Of a DNA stretch of 64,000 nucleotides, positions 54,903-63,129 are shown piece by piece. The notes beneath the pieces were generated by a model, which was not told where the DNA came from, made no database searches, and saw nothing but the letters and a program-made list of their open reading frames with translations. The position numbers and the translations under genes are program-made. The first letter of the stretch is position 1, and the number at the start of each line of letters is the position of its first letter. Origin of the DNA: Sphingomicrobium aestuariivivum (GTDB lineage Bacteria > Pseudomonadota > Alphaproteobacteria > Sphingomonadales > Sphingomonadaceae); assembly GCF_024721585.1 (NCBI RefSeq), contig NZ_CP102629.1, positions 372,001-436,000 on the forward strand, given 5' to 3'.

Positions 54903-56507
54903 TTACACCGTCGCTTTCACCGGGCCTGCTTCGCGGACACCCGCGTCGACATGCTCGGCAAACTCGGAAAAGTTTTCATTGAAGAGGTCGACCAGCTTGG
55001 CCGCCGTGGCGTCATAGGCCTGCTTGTCTTCCCACGTCGAACGCGGGTCGAGGATGGCGCTGTCGACACCCGGCACCGCGACCGGCACCGCGAAACCGAA
55101 GTTCGGGTCCTTGCGGAACTCGGCATCATTGAGCGAACCATCGAGCGCAGCATCGAGAAGGGCGCGCGTGGCCTTGATCGGCATGCGGTTGCCGACGCCA
55201 TATTTGCCGCCGGTCCAGCCCGTGTTGACCAGCCAGCAGTCGACCTTGCCCTCGGCGATGCGCTTCTTGAGAAGATTGCCGTAGACGGTCGGGTGACGCG
55301 GCATGAAGGGCGCGCCGAAGCAGGTCGAGAAGGTCGCTTCGGGCTCGGTCACGCCGATCTCGGTGCCCGCGACCTTGGCGGTATAGCCCGAGAGGAAGTG
55401 GTACATCGCCTGGTCGGGCGTGAGCTTGGCGATCGGAGGCAGCACACCGAAGGCATCGGCGGTCAGCATGATGATGTTCTGCGGCACGGGACCGAGATTG
55501 TCGGCGCTCGTGTTCGGGATGTAATCGATCGGATAGGCACCGCGGCTGTTCTCGGCGAGGCTGTTGTCGTCGAGGTCGAGTTCGCGGGTGACGGGATCCA
55601 TCACGACATTCTCGAGCACCGTCCCGAACTTCTTCGTGGTGGCGTAGATCTCGGGCTCGGCTTCTTCCGACAGGCGGATCATCTTGGCGTAGCAGCCGCC
55701 TTCGAAGTTGAAGACCGCGCTGTCCGACCAGCCATGCTCGTCATCGCCGATCAGCGTGCGCTTGGGATCGGCCGACAGGGTCGTCTTGCCGGTGCCCGAC
55801 AGGCCGAAGAAGATGGCGGTGTCCCCATCGGGGCCGATATTGGCCGAGCAGTGCATCGGCATGATGCCGTCCTGCGGCAGGAGGAAGTTGAGGAGGCCGA
55901 AGACCGACTTCTTCATCTCGCCGCCATATTCGGTGCCGCCGATGAGGATCATCTTTTCCTTGAGGCTGACCGCGATGACGGTCTCGCTGCGGCAGCCATG
56001 ACGCTCGGGATCGGCGCGGAAGCTGGGCAGGTCGATGATCGTATATTCGGGCGCGAAATCGGCGAGTTCTTCCGTCTCGGGACGCACCAGCATCGTGCGG
56101 ATGAACAGGTTGTGCCACGCATATTCGTTGATGACGCGCACGTTGACGCGGTGCTCGGGCTGCGAGCCACCATAAAGGTCGGCGACGAACAGTTCGTCCT
56201 TGTCCTTGAGCGCCGCCTTGAAGTCCGAAAGGAGGTTGGCGAAATGCTCCTCGCTCATCGCCTTGTTGGTCTTGCCCCACCAGACGGTGTCGGCGGAAAC
56301 CGCATCCTTGACGATAAACTTGTCATTGGCCGACCGGCCGGTGTGCTTGCCCGTTTCGACGACGATCGGGCCATGCTTGGCGAGCTTGCCTTCGTTGCGG
56401 TCTAGCGCCTGCTCCACCAGGGGCGCGGTGGTGAGGTTCCAATGAATCGACGCACTGGTGGCAAACCCCTGATCGTCGAGCTTCAGCTTCGGCGTCCGGT
56501 CAGTCAC
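54903..56507 (-). CDS. pckA: Phosphoenolpyruvate carboxykinase (ATP)
   Basis: Converts oxaloacetate and ATP to phosphoenolpyruvate, the entry to gluconeogenesis. The protein has 534 residues from the GTG at 56507 ([12 protein letters not shown]), preceded by AAAGGAAA. The P-loop is [14 protein letters not shown], the metal-binding segment is GDDEHGWSD, and the Lys/Arg-containing [14 protein letters not shown] and the C-terminal [15 protein letters not shown] are present. An upstream in-frame extension crosses the regulatory gap and is unlikely to be translated. It is divergent from chvI, as in other alphaproteobacteria, and two perfect palindromes lie in the gap. Confidence 0.97.
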   Translation of the reverse strand: MTDRTPKLKLDDQGFATSASIHWNLTTAPLVEQALDRNEGKLAKHGPIVVETGKHTGRSANDKFIVKDAVSADTVWWGKTNKAMSEEHFANLLSDFKAALKDKDELFVADLYGGSQPEHRVNVRVINEYAWHNLFIRTMLVRPETEELADFAPEYTIIDLPSFRADPERHGCRSETVIAVSLKEKMILIGGTEYGGEMKKSVFGLLNFLLPQDGIMPMHCSANIGPDGDTAIFFGLSGTGKTTLSADPKRTLIGDDEHGWSDSAVFNFEGGCYAKMIRLSEEAEPEIYATTKKFGTVLENVVMDPVTRELDLDDNSLAENSRGAYPIDYIPNTSADNLGPVPQNIIMLTADAFGVLPPIAKLTPDQAMYHFLSGYTAKVAGTEIGVTEPEATFSTCFGAPFMPRHPTVYGNLLKKRIAEGKVDCWLVNTGWTGGKYGVGNRMPIKATRALLDAALDGSLNDAEFRKDPNFGFAVPVAVPGVDSAILDPRSTWEDKQAYDATAAKLVDLFNENFSEFAEHVDAGVREAGPVKATV

Positions 56508-56556
56508 TTGATTTCCTTTCGATTTTTCCCCGTCGGCGACGTCCGCCCCGGCCGTC

Positions 56557-56568
56557 GCATACGTATGC
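56557..56568. promoter_or_regulatory. Perfect 12-bp palindrome in the pckA leader region
   Basis: GCATACGTATGC is a perfect inverted repeat with a central ACGT, 50 bp upstream of the pckA GTG. Its centre is exactly 50 bp from a second palindrome at 56607-56618. Even palindromes with a central CG are typical of LacI-family operators, and a LacI-type regulator (PckR) controls pckA in Sinorhizobium. The protein that binds here is unknown. Confidence 0.45.
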
Positions 56569-56606
56569 AAGCGCCCATGACAGCTAGGACCGGCGCGGTC
56601 AAAGCT

Positions 56607-56618
56607 GTGAACGTTCAC
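56607..56618. promoter_or_regulatory. Perfect 12-bp palindrome between pckA and chvI
   Basis: GTGAACGTTCAC is a perfect inverted repeat with a central ACGT in the 161-bp divergent gap, 51 bp before the chvI ATG. An imperfect dyad GACCG-GCG-CGGTC (56588-56600) lies between the two palindromes. It could be an operator for pckA, chvI or both. Confidence 0.45.
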
Positions 56619-56668
56619 GGATTGAACTTTCTTGTTTTTCCAACTCGAAACCGCCAAAGCCGGTTGCA

Positions 56669-57394
56669 ATGACGCAGACAATCGCGCTCGTGGACGACGA
56701 CCGGAACATCCTCACTTCCGTATCGATCGCGCTCCAGGCCGAGGGCTTCGGGACCCGGGTCTATACCGACGGAGCCGCCGCCCTGCGCGCCTTCGCCGAC
56801 AATCCCCCCGACCTCGGGGTGTTCGACATCAAGATGCCGCAGATGGACGGGCTCGAACTGCTCGCGAAGGTGCGCGAGGCACCGCCGCCCGTCGGCACCA
56901 TGCCGGTCATCTTCCTCACCTCGAAGGACGATGAACTCGACGAGGCCGAGGGTCTCGGCGCGGGTGCCGACGACTATATCACCAAACCCTTCTCGCAGCG
57001 GCTCCTCATCGCGCGGATCAAGGCGATCCTGCGGCGACAGGAACTGGCGCGCTCGAACGGCGACAATGACGGCGGCGAGGCGGAGGAAGGCAAACTCGTC
57101 TCCCGGGGCCGGCTCGAGATGGACACGGCGCGCCACAAGGTCAGCTGGGACGGCAAGCCGGTCACGCTCACCGTGACCGAATTCCTCATCCTCGACAGCC
57201 TCGCCCAGCGCCCCGGCGTGGTGAAGAGCCGCAACCAGCTGCTCGATGCGGCCTATCATGACGATGTCTTCGTCGATGACCGCACCATCGACAGCCACAT
57301 CAAGCGCATCCGCCGCAAGTTCCGCGCGGTGGCCGACGATTTCGACGCGATCGAGACGCTCTACGGGGTCGGGTACCGGTTCGGCGAGGAATGA
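56669..57394 (+). CDS. chvI: Response regulator ChvI (OmpR family)
   Basis: Transcription factor of the ChvG-ChvI envelope or acid stress system. The protein has 241 residues: receiver (1-120) with acidic residues Asp9-Asp11 (VDDDRN), phospho-acceptor Asp53 in [12 protein letters not shown] and Lys in DDYITKPF; then a winged-helix DNA-binding domain (about 145-240) with [32 protein letters not shown] and the closing TLYGVGYRF. The ATG at 56669 is preceded by a weak ribosome site. Its stop overlaps the chvG ATG by four bases. The order pckA/chvI-chvG-hprK is shared with many alphaproteobacteria, which supports the name. Confidence 0.93.
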   Translation: MTQTIALVDDDRNILTSVSIALQAEGFGTRVYTDGAAALRAFADNPPDLGVFDIKMPQMDGLELLAKVREAPPPVGTMPVIFLTSKDDELDEAEGLGAGADDYITKPFSQRLLIARIKAILRRQELARSNGDNDGGEAEEGKLVSRGRLEMDTARHKVSWDGKPVTLTVTEFLILDSLAQRPGVVKSRNQLLDAAYHDDVFVDDRTIDSHIKRIRRKFRAVADDFDAIETLYGVGYRFGEE

Positions 57395-58968
57395 TCCCGC
57401 CGCCCTTCAACTTCATCTCGGCGCGGGTGCGCGGGGATGTCCCCGCCTTCTGGCGCTACTGGACGCTCGTCCACCGCATCCTCGCGGTGAATATCCTGCC
57501 CATCCTCATCGTCGCGCTGGGGATCCTGTGGCTCGACGCCTATCGCACACAGCTCAGGAACGAGCGCGTCGACCGGCTCGCGGTGGACGCCATGGCCGCC
57601 GCACGGGCGAGCGCTCAGGTGCCGATGGACCAGCGGCTCGGGCTCCTGTCGGCACTGGGGTCGGCGGAGGGGGCGCGGCTCAGGATCTACGACCCCACCG
57701 GCAAACTCGTCGCCGACAGCTGGGAGGGCGGCGCGGCGACCTACGAATTGCAGGATCCCGACAGCCAGCGCTGGACCAAGAAGGCGGCGAGGATCATCGA
57801 CCGCGGCTTCAACGCGCTGGTCGCCGCCGACCCGATCGAACCCTATGAGGAACCCCGCGCCGACCGCGCCGAGGCCTGGCCCGAGATTGCCGAGGCGCGT
57901 GATGCAGGAGACGTCGTCACCCGCGTCCGCGAGGCACCCGACCGCACCCCCGTCTTCACCGCTGCCGCCCCCACCCCGCGCGGCGGCACGCTGCTCGCCA
58001 GCATCAACGACCGTGATTATACCGACCGCGTGCGCCGCCAGCGCTCGACGCTCGCCGTGCTCCTCTCTTTCGCCTTGCTCGTCGGCATCGGCATGTCGCT
58101 CTTCCTCGCCCGCACCATCGCGCGGCCGCTGCGGCGCATCGCGCTCGCCGCGCACCGCGTGCGCACGGGCCGAGCCCGCCAGGTCAACGTGCCGCGCCTG
58201 CCGCGGCGCCATGACGAGGTCGGCGCGCTCGCCCGCGCGGTCAGCGACATGTCGAAGGCGCTGCAGGAGCGCATCGACAAGATCGAGGCCTTTGCCGCCG
58301 ATGTCAGCCACGAGCTGAAGAACCCGCTCGCCAGCCTGCGCAGCGCTGTCGACAGCCTCGAGCGGGTCGATGACCCCAAGGTTCGCGCCCGCCTGCTCGA
58401 TGTCGTGCGGCAGGACGTCATCCGGCTCGACCGCCTCATCAGCGACATCTCCGAGGCCGCGCGCACCGATGCCGAACTCACCCGCGCGCAGCTGGAGCCG
58501 GTGCCGATCGACGAGCTTGCACGCCTGCTCATCCGCGGCTGGGAGGAACGGCGCGAGACGGGCAATGCGCGCTTCTCGCTGACCACCGAGGGCACCCCGC
58601 CTTTCATCGTCTTCGGCGAGCCGACGCGGCTGGCGCGCGCGATCGACAATCTCATCGACAATGCGGTCAGCTTCTCGCCCCCCAAGGGGCGCATCGCCAT
58701 CGCCATCGCGCGAAAGGGCGCGATGATCCGCCTCACCATCACCGACGAGGGACCGGGCGTGCCCGAGGACGAGCGCGACGCCATCTTCCACCGTTTTCAC
58801 TCGCATCGCCCCGAAAAACGCGAGTTCGGGCGTCACTCCGGCCTCGGCCTCGCTATTGCGCGCGCCATCGTGGAGGGGCATGACGGGGACATCATGGTTT
58901 GCGATCGCGACGATGGCGCCGTGGGCGCCTGCTTCACCATCCTCCTGCCCGGCTGGGAGGGCGCATGA
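57391..58968 (+). CDS. chvG: Sensor histidine kinase ChvG
   Basis: Inner-membrane sensor of 525 residues. A first transmembrane helix lies at about 32-50 ([19 protein letters not shown]), followed by a periplasmic domain of about 170 residues, a second helix near 215-235 ([20 protein letters not shown]) and a HAMP linker. The DHp helix has His307 in [13 protein letters not shown]. The HATPase shows N box [24 protein letters not shown] and [12 protein letters not shown]. All catalytic residues are intact. It overlaps chvI and hprK by ATGA on both sides. In rhizobia ExoR inhibits ChvG; no exoR is in the window. Confidence 0.93.
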   Translation: MIPPPFNFISARVRGDVPAFWRYWTLVHRILAVNILPILIVALGILWLDAYRTQLRNERVDRLAVDAMAAARASAQVPMDQRLGLLSALGSAEGARLRIYDPTGKLVADSWEGGAATYELQDPDSQRWTKKAARIIDRGFNALVAADPIEPYEEPRADRAEAWPEIAEARDAGDVVTRVREAPDRTPVFTAAAPTPRGGTLLASINDRDYTDRVRRQRSTLAVLLSFALLVGIGMSLFLARTIARPLRRIALAAHRVRTGRARQVNVPRLPRRHDEVGALARAVSDMSKALQERIDKIEAFAADVSHELKNPLASLRSAVDSLERVDDPKVRARLLDVVRQDVIRLDRLISDISEAARTDAELTRAQLEPVPIDELARLLIRGWEERRETGNARFSLTTEGTPPFIVFGEPTRLARAIDNLIDNAVSFSPPKGRIAIAIARKGAMIRLTITDEGPGVPEDERDAIFHRFHSHRPEKREFGRHSGLGLAIARAIVEGHDGDIMVCDRDDGAVGACFTILLPGWEGA

Positions 58969-59396
58969 GAGACGGGTCGAGCGATATCGTCCACGCCTCC
59001 AGCGTCGCGGTGCATGGATTTGCCGTGCTGCTGATGGGCGTGTCGGGCTCGGGCAAGTCCGACCTTGCCCTCAGGCTCATCGACCGCGGCCACGGCCTTA
59101 TTTCCGATGACCGCACGCTGGTGCACATCAAGGAGGGCCGCCTCCTCGCCTCGGCGCCGCCTACCATCGCGGGCAAGCTCGAGGCGCGCGGCCTCGGCAT
59201 CCTCGAATTGCCGCACCAGGACGATGTGCCGGTGGCGCTGGCCATCGGGCTCGACGGCCCTGTCGAACGTTTCCCGCTGGAAGAAAAGGAACTGACCCTG
59301 CTCGGTACGTCCATTCCGCTGCTCGCCCTCAATGCGCGGGCGGCCTCGGCCCCCATCCTCGTCGAGAAAGCGCTCGATCGCGAGGAAGCCCGATGA
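58965..59396 (+). CDS. hprK: Short HPr kinase/phosphorylase-like protein HprK
   Basis: Phosphorylates HPr on a serine, which links carbon state to regulation. The protein has only 143 residues, about half of a Firmicute HprK: it lacks the N-terminal domain and consists of the P-loop domain with AVLLMGVSGSGKSDLALRLI (Walker A at 25-32), GLISDDRTLV (acidic pair 48-49), the segment IAGKLEARGLGILELP, and a shortened C-terminus. This truncated form is normal in alphaproteobacteria. The start at 58965 overlaps the chvG stop (ATGA), and the stop overlaps rapZ (ATGA). Its probable target HPr is encoded 1.3 kb downstream. Confidence 0.92.
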   Translation: MRDGSSDIVHASSVAVHGFAVLLMGVSGSGKSDLALRLIDRGHGLISDDRTLVHIKEGRLLASAPPTIAGKLEARGLGILELPHQDDVPVALAIGLDGPVERFPLEEKELTLLGTSIPLLALNARAASAPILVEKALDREEAR

Positions 59397-60304
59397 GCGG
59401 GGACGAGCCGCAGCGCCGCCTGCTCCTCGTCACCGGCCTGTCGGGGGCGGGCAAGTCGACCGCGCTCCACACGCTCGAGGACTGGGGATGGGACTTTGTC
59501 GACAATCTCCCGCTGTCGATGCTCGAGGCCTATGTGCGGCAGGACACGGGCGAGGATCCCTCCCCGATGGCCATCGGCATCGACCTTCGCAGCCGCGGCT
59601 TCTCGATCGAGGCGTTGCTCGCCACCCTCGAGAAGCTCGGGCCCGATGTCCGGCAGGAAATCCTCTACATCGACTGCTCTTCCTCCGAGCTTGCGCGCCG
59701 CTATGACGAGACCCGCCGCCGCCATCCCTTCGCGGGGGATCGCCCCGCAGAGGACGGCATCTGGCTCGAGCGAAGGCTCATCGAGGGGCTGCGCGCCCAT
59801 GCCGATGCGGTCATCGACACCACCGCCCTGAAGCCCATCGAACTGCGCGAACAGCTCAGGAGCCGCTATGGCGAGGACACGCACAAACCGGTGATCACGG
59901 TCGCCAGTTTCGGTTTCGCGCGCGGAGTCGCACGCACCGCCGATCTCGTTTTCGACATGCGTTTCCTCGACAATCCGCACTGGGTACCCGATCTGAAACC
60001 GCTGACGGGACGCGATAAACCGGTGAAAACCTACGTTTCTGCCGATCCAGCCTATGGGCAGACCATGGACCGGATTGAAACATTGGTGGTTGACCTTATT
60101 CCGCGCTATTGGGAAGCGGGCAAACATTATCTGACGATCGCTTTCGGCTGTACGGGGGGCCGACACCGTTCGGTGGCTGCGACGGAAGACATGGCAAAGC
60201 GCCTCGAGGCACTCGGCCATGACGTGTCGATCCGGCATCGCGACCTAAGGTCCGAGCCCGACGACCGTTACGAGAAGCGGAAGAAGGACAGAGCGGTTTC
60301 ATGA
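59393..60304 (+). CDS. rapZ: RNase adapter protein RapZ
   Basis: RapZ binds small RNAs and RNase E in E. coli to control amino-sugar synthesis; outside enterobacteria its role is less clear. The 303-residue protein has an N-terminal P-loop kinase-like domain (VTGLSGAGKSTALHTLEDWGWDFVDNLP; Walker A at 15-22) and a C-terminal domain with TVASFGFARGV, DMRFLDNPHW and the closing IAFGCTGGRHRSVAA. The ATG overlaps hprK and the stop overlaps the EIIA gene, each by four bases. GlmZ-type RNA is not visible here. Confidence 0.94.
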   Translation: MSGDEPQRRLLLVTGLSGAGKSTALHTLEDWGWDFVDNLPLSMLEAYVRQDTGEDPSPMAIGIDLRSRGFSIEALLATLEKLGPDVRQEILYIDCSSSELARRYDETRRRHPFAGDRPAEDGIWLERRLIEGLRAHADAVIDTTALKPIELREQLRSRYGEDTHKPVITVASFGFARGVARTADLVFDMRFLDNPHWVPDLKPLTGRDKPVKTYVSADPAYGQTMDRIETLVVDLIPRYWEAGKHYLTIAFGCTGGRHRSVAATEDMAKRLEALGHDVSIRHRDLRSEPDDRYEKRKKDRAVS

Positions 60305-60711
60305 TCGGTTTGGTTTTGGTCACGCACGGCCGCCTGGCGACCGAGTTCATCACGGCGATGGAGCATGTGGTGGGCAAGCAGGATGCCGTCGAAGGCATCT
60401 GTATCGGCCCCGAGGACGATATGGAGGTCCGTCGGGCCGACATCGCGGCAGCGATCGAGCGTGCCGACCAGGGGGACGGCGTCATCATCCTCACCGACCT
60501 GTTCGGCGGCACCCCGTCGAACCTGTCGATCAGCCTGATGGGCGACAGCAATTGCGTCGAGGTCATCGCCGGCATCAACCTGCCGATGCTGATCCGGCTC
60601 GAGAGCGCGCGCAAGACGATGAGCGTCGTCGATGCCGTCGCCGCGGCGCGCGATGCGGGGCGCAAATATATCTCGGTTGCCTCCGAGATCCTTGGCGAAG
60701 CCGCCGCCTGA
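60301..60711 (+). CDS. PTS fructose/mannose-type EIIA component (EIIA-Man domain)
   Basis: Phosphate acceptor of 136 residues in the PTS chain. The active His9 lies in LVLVTHGRLATEF. The core includes VIILTDLFGGTPSNLSISLM, diagnostic for EIIA-Man. There are no EIIB, EIIC or EIID genes nearby, so it is probably regulatory, not part of a sugar transporter, as in other alphaproteobacteria. The ATG overlaps the rapZ stop by four bases, and HPr follows eight bases after the stop. Confidence 0.94.
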   Translation: MIGLVLVTHGRLATEFITAMEHVVGKQDAVEGICIGPEDDMEVRRADIAAAIERADQGDGVIILTDLFGGTPSNLSISLMGDSNCVEVIAGINLPMLIRLESARKTMSVVDAVAAARDAGRKYISVASEILGEAAA

Positions 60712-60719
60712 GAGTTTCC

Positions 60720-60995
60720 ATGAGCGCTTCCAAGAAGATCAAGATCTCCAACCGCCGCGGCCTGCATGCGCGCGCCTCGGCCAAGTTCGTCAACCTGGTC
60801 CACGAGATCGGCGATGATGTCACGGTCGAGGTCGAGAAGGACGGCAACCGCGTCACCGGCAAGTCGATCATGGGCCTCATGATGCTCGGCGCCGCGATGG
60901 GCGACTGCATCACCATCCATGTCGAGGGCGAGGAGGCGCAGCCCGCGCTCGACAAGCTGGCGGGGCTGGTGAAGGACCGTTTCTACGAAGATTGA
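60720..60995 (+). CDS. ptsH: Phosphocarrier protein HPr
   Basis: Carries phosphate between enzyme I and EIIA. The 91-residue protein has the active site RRGLHARASAKFV with His16, and the regulatory Ser49 in GKSIMGLMML, the site for the HprK encoded upstream. Both sites are intact, so both phosphorylation routes are possible. Enzyme I (ptsP) is not in this window. The start is ATG at 60720; the open frame before it overlaps the EIIA gene. It is the last gene of the chvI-to-ptsH operon. Confidence 0.95.
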   Translation: MSASKKIKISNRRGLHARASAKFVNLVHEIGDDVTVEVEKDGNRVTGKSIMGLMMLGAAMGDCITIHVEGEEAQPALDKLAGLVKDRFYED

Positions 60996-61027
60996 GCTTT
61001 CGCGCCGGACGCCCTAGGGGCAAAGCC

Positions 61028-61831
61028 ATGCCGCGCGAAATCACCTCCTTTTCCAACAGCACCGTCAAGTTCATCCGCTCGCTCCGCGACAAGAAGGCAC
61101 GGCGTTCGGAAGGGCTGTTCCTTGCCGAGGGGCTGCGCATCATCACCGAGGCGCGCGATGAAGGCCGCCTGCCCCGCCTGATCGCCTTCGGGCCGCAGGG
61201 CGCGCAGCACCCGCTGGCGCGCGAGATCATCGCGGCGACCGAGGCGGCGGGCGGCGATGCCATCCTGACCAGCCCCGACATCCTCTCCAAGATGAGCGGC
61301 AAGGACAATCCGCAGGCGCTGATCGCTGCCTATGACCAGCCCGATACCAGCCTCGAGGCGCTCGACCGGTCGGCATCGGACATCTGGTTCGTCGGCGAGA
61401 AGCTGCGCGATCCCGGCAATATCGGCACCATCCTGCGCACCGGCGATGCGGTCGGCGCGGGCGGGCTGATCCTCATTGATGACTGCGCCGATCCCTTCGC
61501 GGTGGAAACCGTGCGCGCCTCGATGGGCGCCATCTTCACCCAGAAGATCGCACAGGCGCGCTGGGAGGACTACCTGCCGTGGCTGCGCTCGGGCAAGGGC
61601 CAGCTCGTCGGCACCAGCCTCCAGACCGATTACGACTATCGCGACGCGCCCTATGAGGCGCCCTGCTTCATCCTCATCGGCAACGAGAGCCAGGGGCTAC
61701 CGGAGCCCTATGAGGCCGAATGCGACCTCCTCGTGAAGATCCCCATGCACGGCCGTGCCGACAGCCTCAACGCCGCCATCGCTGCCGCGATCACCGCCTT
61801 CGAGGTGCGCTCGAGCTGGCGGAACCGCTAG
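61028..61831 (+). CDS. TrmH/SpoU family RNA 2'-O-methyltransferase
   Basis: Predicted RNA ribose methyltransferase of 267 residues. It starts at ATG 61028 with AGGGG seven bases upstream; a TTG at 60992 would overlap ptsH. The N-terminal substrate-binding domain (about 1-95: FIRSLRDKKARRSEGLFLAEG) precedes the knotted SPOUT domain with LRDPGNIGTILRTGDAVGAGG (motif 1), FILIGNESQGLP (motif 2) and VKIPMHGRADSLNAAIAA (motif 3). The target RNA is unknown; relatives modify 23S rRNA or tRNA. It may be co-transcribed with ptsH (32-bp gap). Confidence 0.92.
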   Translation: MPREITSFSNSTVKFIRSLRDKKARRSEGLFLAEGLRIITEARDEGRLPRLIAFGPQGAQHPLAREIIAATEAAGGDAILTSPDILSKMSGKDNPQALIAAYDQPDTSLEALDRSASDIWFVGEKLRDPGNIGTILRTGDAVGAGGLILIDDCADPFAVETVRASMGAIFTQKIAQARWEDYLPWLRSGKGQLVGTSLQTDYDYRDAPYEAPCFILIGNESQGLPEPYEAECDLLVKIPMHGRADSLNAAIAAAITAFEVRSSWRNR

Positions 61832-61854
61832 CTTTCCGCAATCGTTTCGGGGCC

Positions 61855-62697
61855 ATGAGGTATCTTGTCCCCGCCCTGCTCGCCTTCTCGCTCACCGCCT
61901 GCGTCCAGCCTTACGGGCCGCGCGATCCCTATGGGGACTATGGGGGCTATTACCCCTATGACCCGCCGCCGCCGGGCAGCCAATATCCGCAGGGGCGCTA
62001 CGAGCCCTCTCGCGATCCTTATGGCTATGATCCCTATCGCGCGGTCGGGACCGAGCCTTTCTGGAGCCTGACGATCACCCCCGAGGAAATGCGCTTCGAG
62101 AGCCCCGACGGCCGGCCGGTGGTGGAGAGCACCCCGCGCAAGAGCGAGGGCTATTCGGGCCCCAGCTATCGCGGCCGCCGCATCGCGGTGAACATCCTGC
62201 GCCGCGAATGTTCGGACGGGATGAGCGACCGGCGCTATCCCGACGAGGTGCAGGTCTATGTCGACGGGCGCCAGTATCGCGGCTGCGGCGCTCCGGCGCG
62301 CTTTTTCGACGGCCAGTGGGACGAGGGCTATGGCTCCTACACCGACACGAGCCGCGGTTACGAACAGGTGTCCTTCCCGCTCGAGCGCACCAACTGGCGC
62401 GTGACGCGGGTCAACGGGCTCGCGGTGCCGTCGGGCGGCTATTACATGAACTTCCTGCCCGGCGGGCAGGTGAACGCCAAGTTCGGCTGCAACGAGATGA
62501 ACGGCAGCTACCGCCAATATGGCGAGACGCTCGATCTCCAGGGCGGGCTGCAGATGACCCGCATGGCCTGCCCCGATATGAGCTTCGAGAGCCGCGCCTC
62601 GAACATCCTGTCGCGCCCGCTGCGTGTCGCCATGGACGGCGATCGCGTCACCTTCTCGAACGATCTCGGCCGCATCGAGGCGGTCCGCGCCCGCTAG
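61855..62697 (+). CDS. META domain lipoprotein with COG3650-like N-terminal domain
   Basis: Outer- or inner-membrane lipoprotein of 280 residues from the ATG at 61855, with lipobox LAFSLTAC (Cys16). Residues 17-60 are a low-complexity Pro/Tyr/Gly spacer (YGDYGGYYPYDPPPPG). Then comes a COG3650-type domain (about 63-160: VGTEPFWSLTITPEEM and YPDEVQVYVDGRQYRGCG), and a META/HslJ-like domain (about 175-278: TNWRVTRVNGLAVPSGGYYMN and AKFGCNEMNGSY). META domains occur in heat-shock protein HslJ and related exported proteins. The next gene encodes a relative of the first domain. Function unknown. Confidence 0.87.
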   Translation: MRYLVPALLAFSLTACVQPYGPRDPYGDYGGYYPYDPPPPGSQYPQGRYEPSRDPYGYDPYRAVGTEPFWSLTITPEEMRFESPDGRPVVESTPRKSEGYSGPSYRGRRIAVNILRRECSDGMSDRRYPDEVQVYVDGRQYRGCGAPARFFDGQWDEGYGSYTDTSRGYEQVSFPLERTNWRVTRVNGLAVPSGGYYMNFLPGGQVNAKFGCNEMNGSYRQYGETLDLQGGLQMTRMACPDMSFESRASNILSRPLRVAMDGDRVTFSNDLGRIEAVRAR

Positions 62698-62708
62698 GAG
62701 AAACGCCG

Positions 62709-63122
62709 ATGAAGACCCCTGCCCTCGTCACGACGATCGCCGCGCTCGGCCTTGCCGCCTGCGCCTCGAACCAAGGCTACCAGCAGCCCTATGAGGGGCC
62801 GATCCAGGCCGGCCCGATGCTCGACAGCCGCTATGCCGCGGCCGGCACCAACTGGCGCCTCACGATCGAGGGACAGTCGATGGTCCTGACGAGCGATGCG
62901 GGGCTGCGCGCCACCGACACGCTCCTCACCTTCACGCCCGGCCACACCGAGGGCGACACCTATCAGGGCGAGCGCATGACCGTCGTCGCGACGCGCGGGC
63001 AATGCACCATCGGCGAGGCCGGCGAAACCTATCCGCACCGCGTCACCGTGACCTTCGATGGCCAGACCTTCCGCGGCTGCGGACAGAATAGCATCGTGCC
63101 CCCGACGGGCCGCAGCGGCTAG
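62709..63122 (+). CDS. COG3650-like small lipoprotein
   Basis: Lipoprotein of 137 residues from the ATG at 62709 with AGGAG 5-9 bases upstream. Lipobox ALGLAAC places the lipidated Cys at residue 18. Residues 45-130 match the N-terminal domain of the preceding lipoprotein: NWRLTIEGQSMVL, an isolated Cys in RGQC, and YPHRVTVTFDGQTFRGCG. The two conserved cysteines could form a disulphide. It is probably a tandem duplicate lacking the META half. The pair lie 11 bp apart and are likely co-transcribed. Function unknown. Confidence 0.82.
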   Translation: MKTPALVTTIAALGLAACASNQGYQQPYEGPIQAGPMLDSRYAAAGTNWRLTIEGQSMVLTSDAGLRATDTLLTFTPGHTEGDTYQGERMTVVATRGQCTIGEAGETYPHRVTVTFDGQTFRGCGQNSIVPPTGRSG

Positions 63123-63129
63123 CCCGCCC

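Noticed and set aside
56606-56618. TGTGA...TCAC resembling a CRP/FNR-type site between pckA and chvI
   Set aside because: The spacing between the half sites is four bases, not six, so it does not fit CRP; treated as an unspecified palindrome instead.
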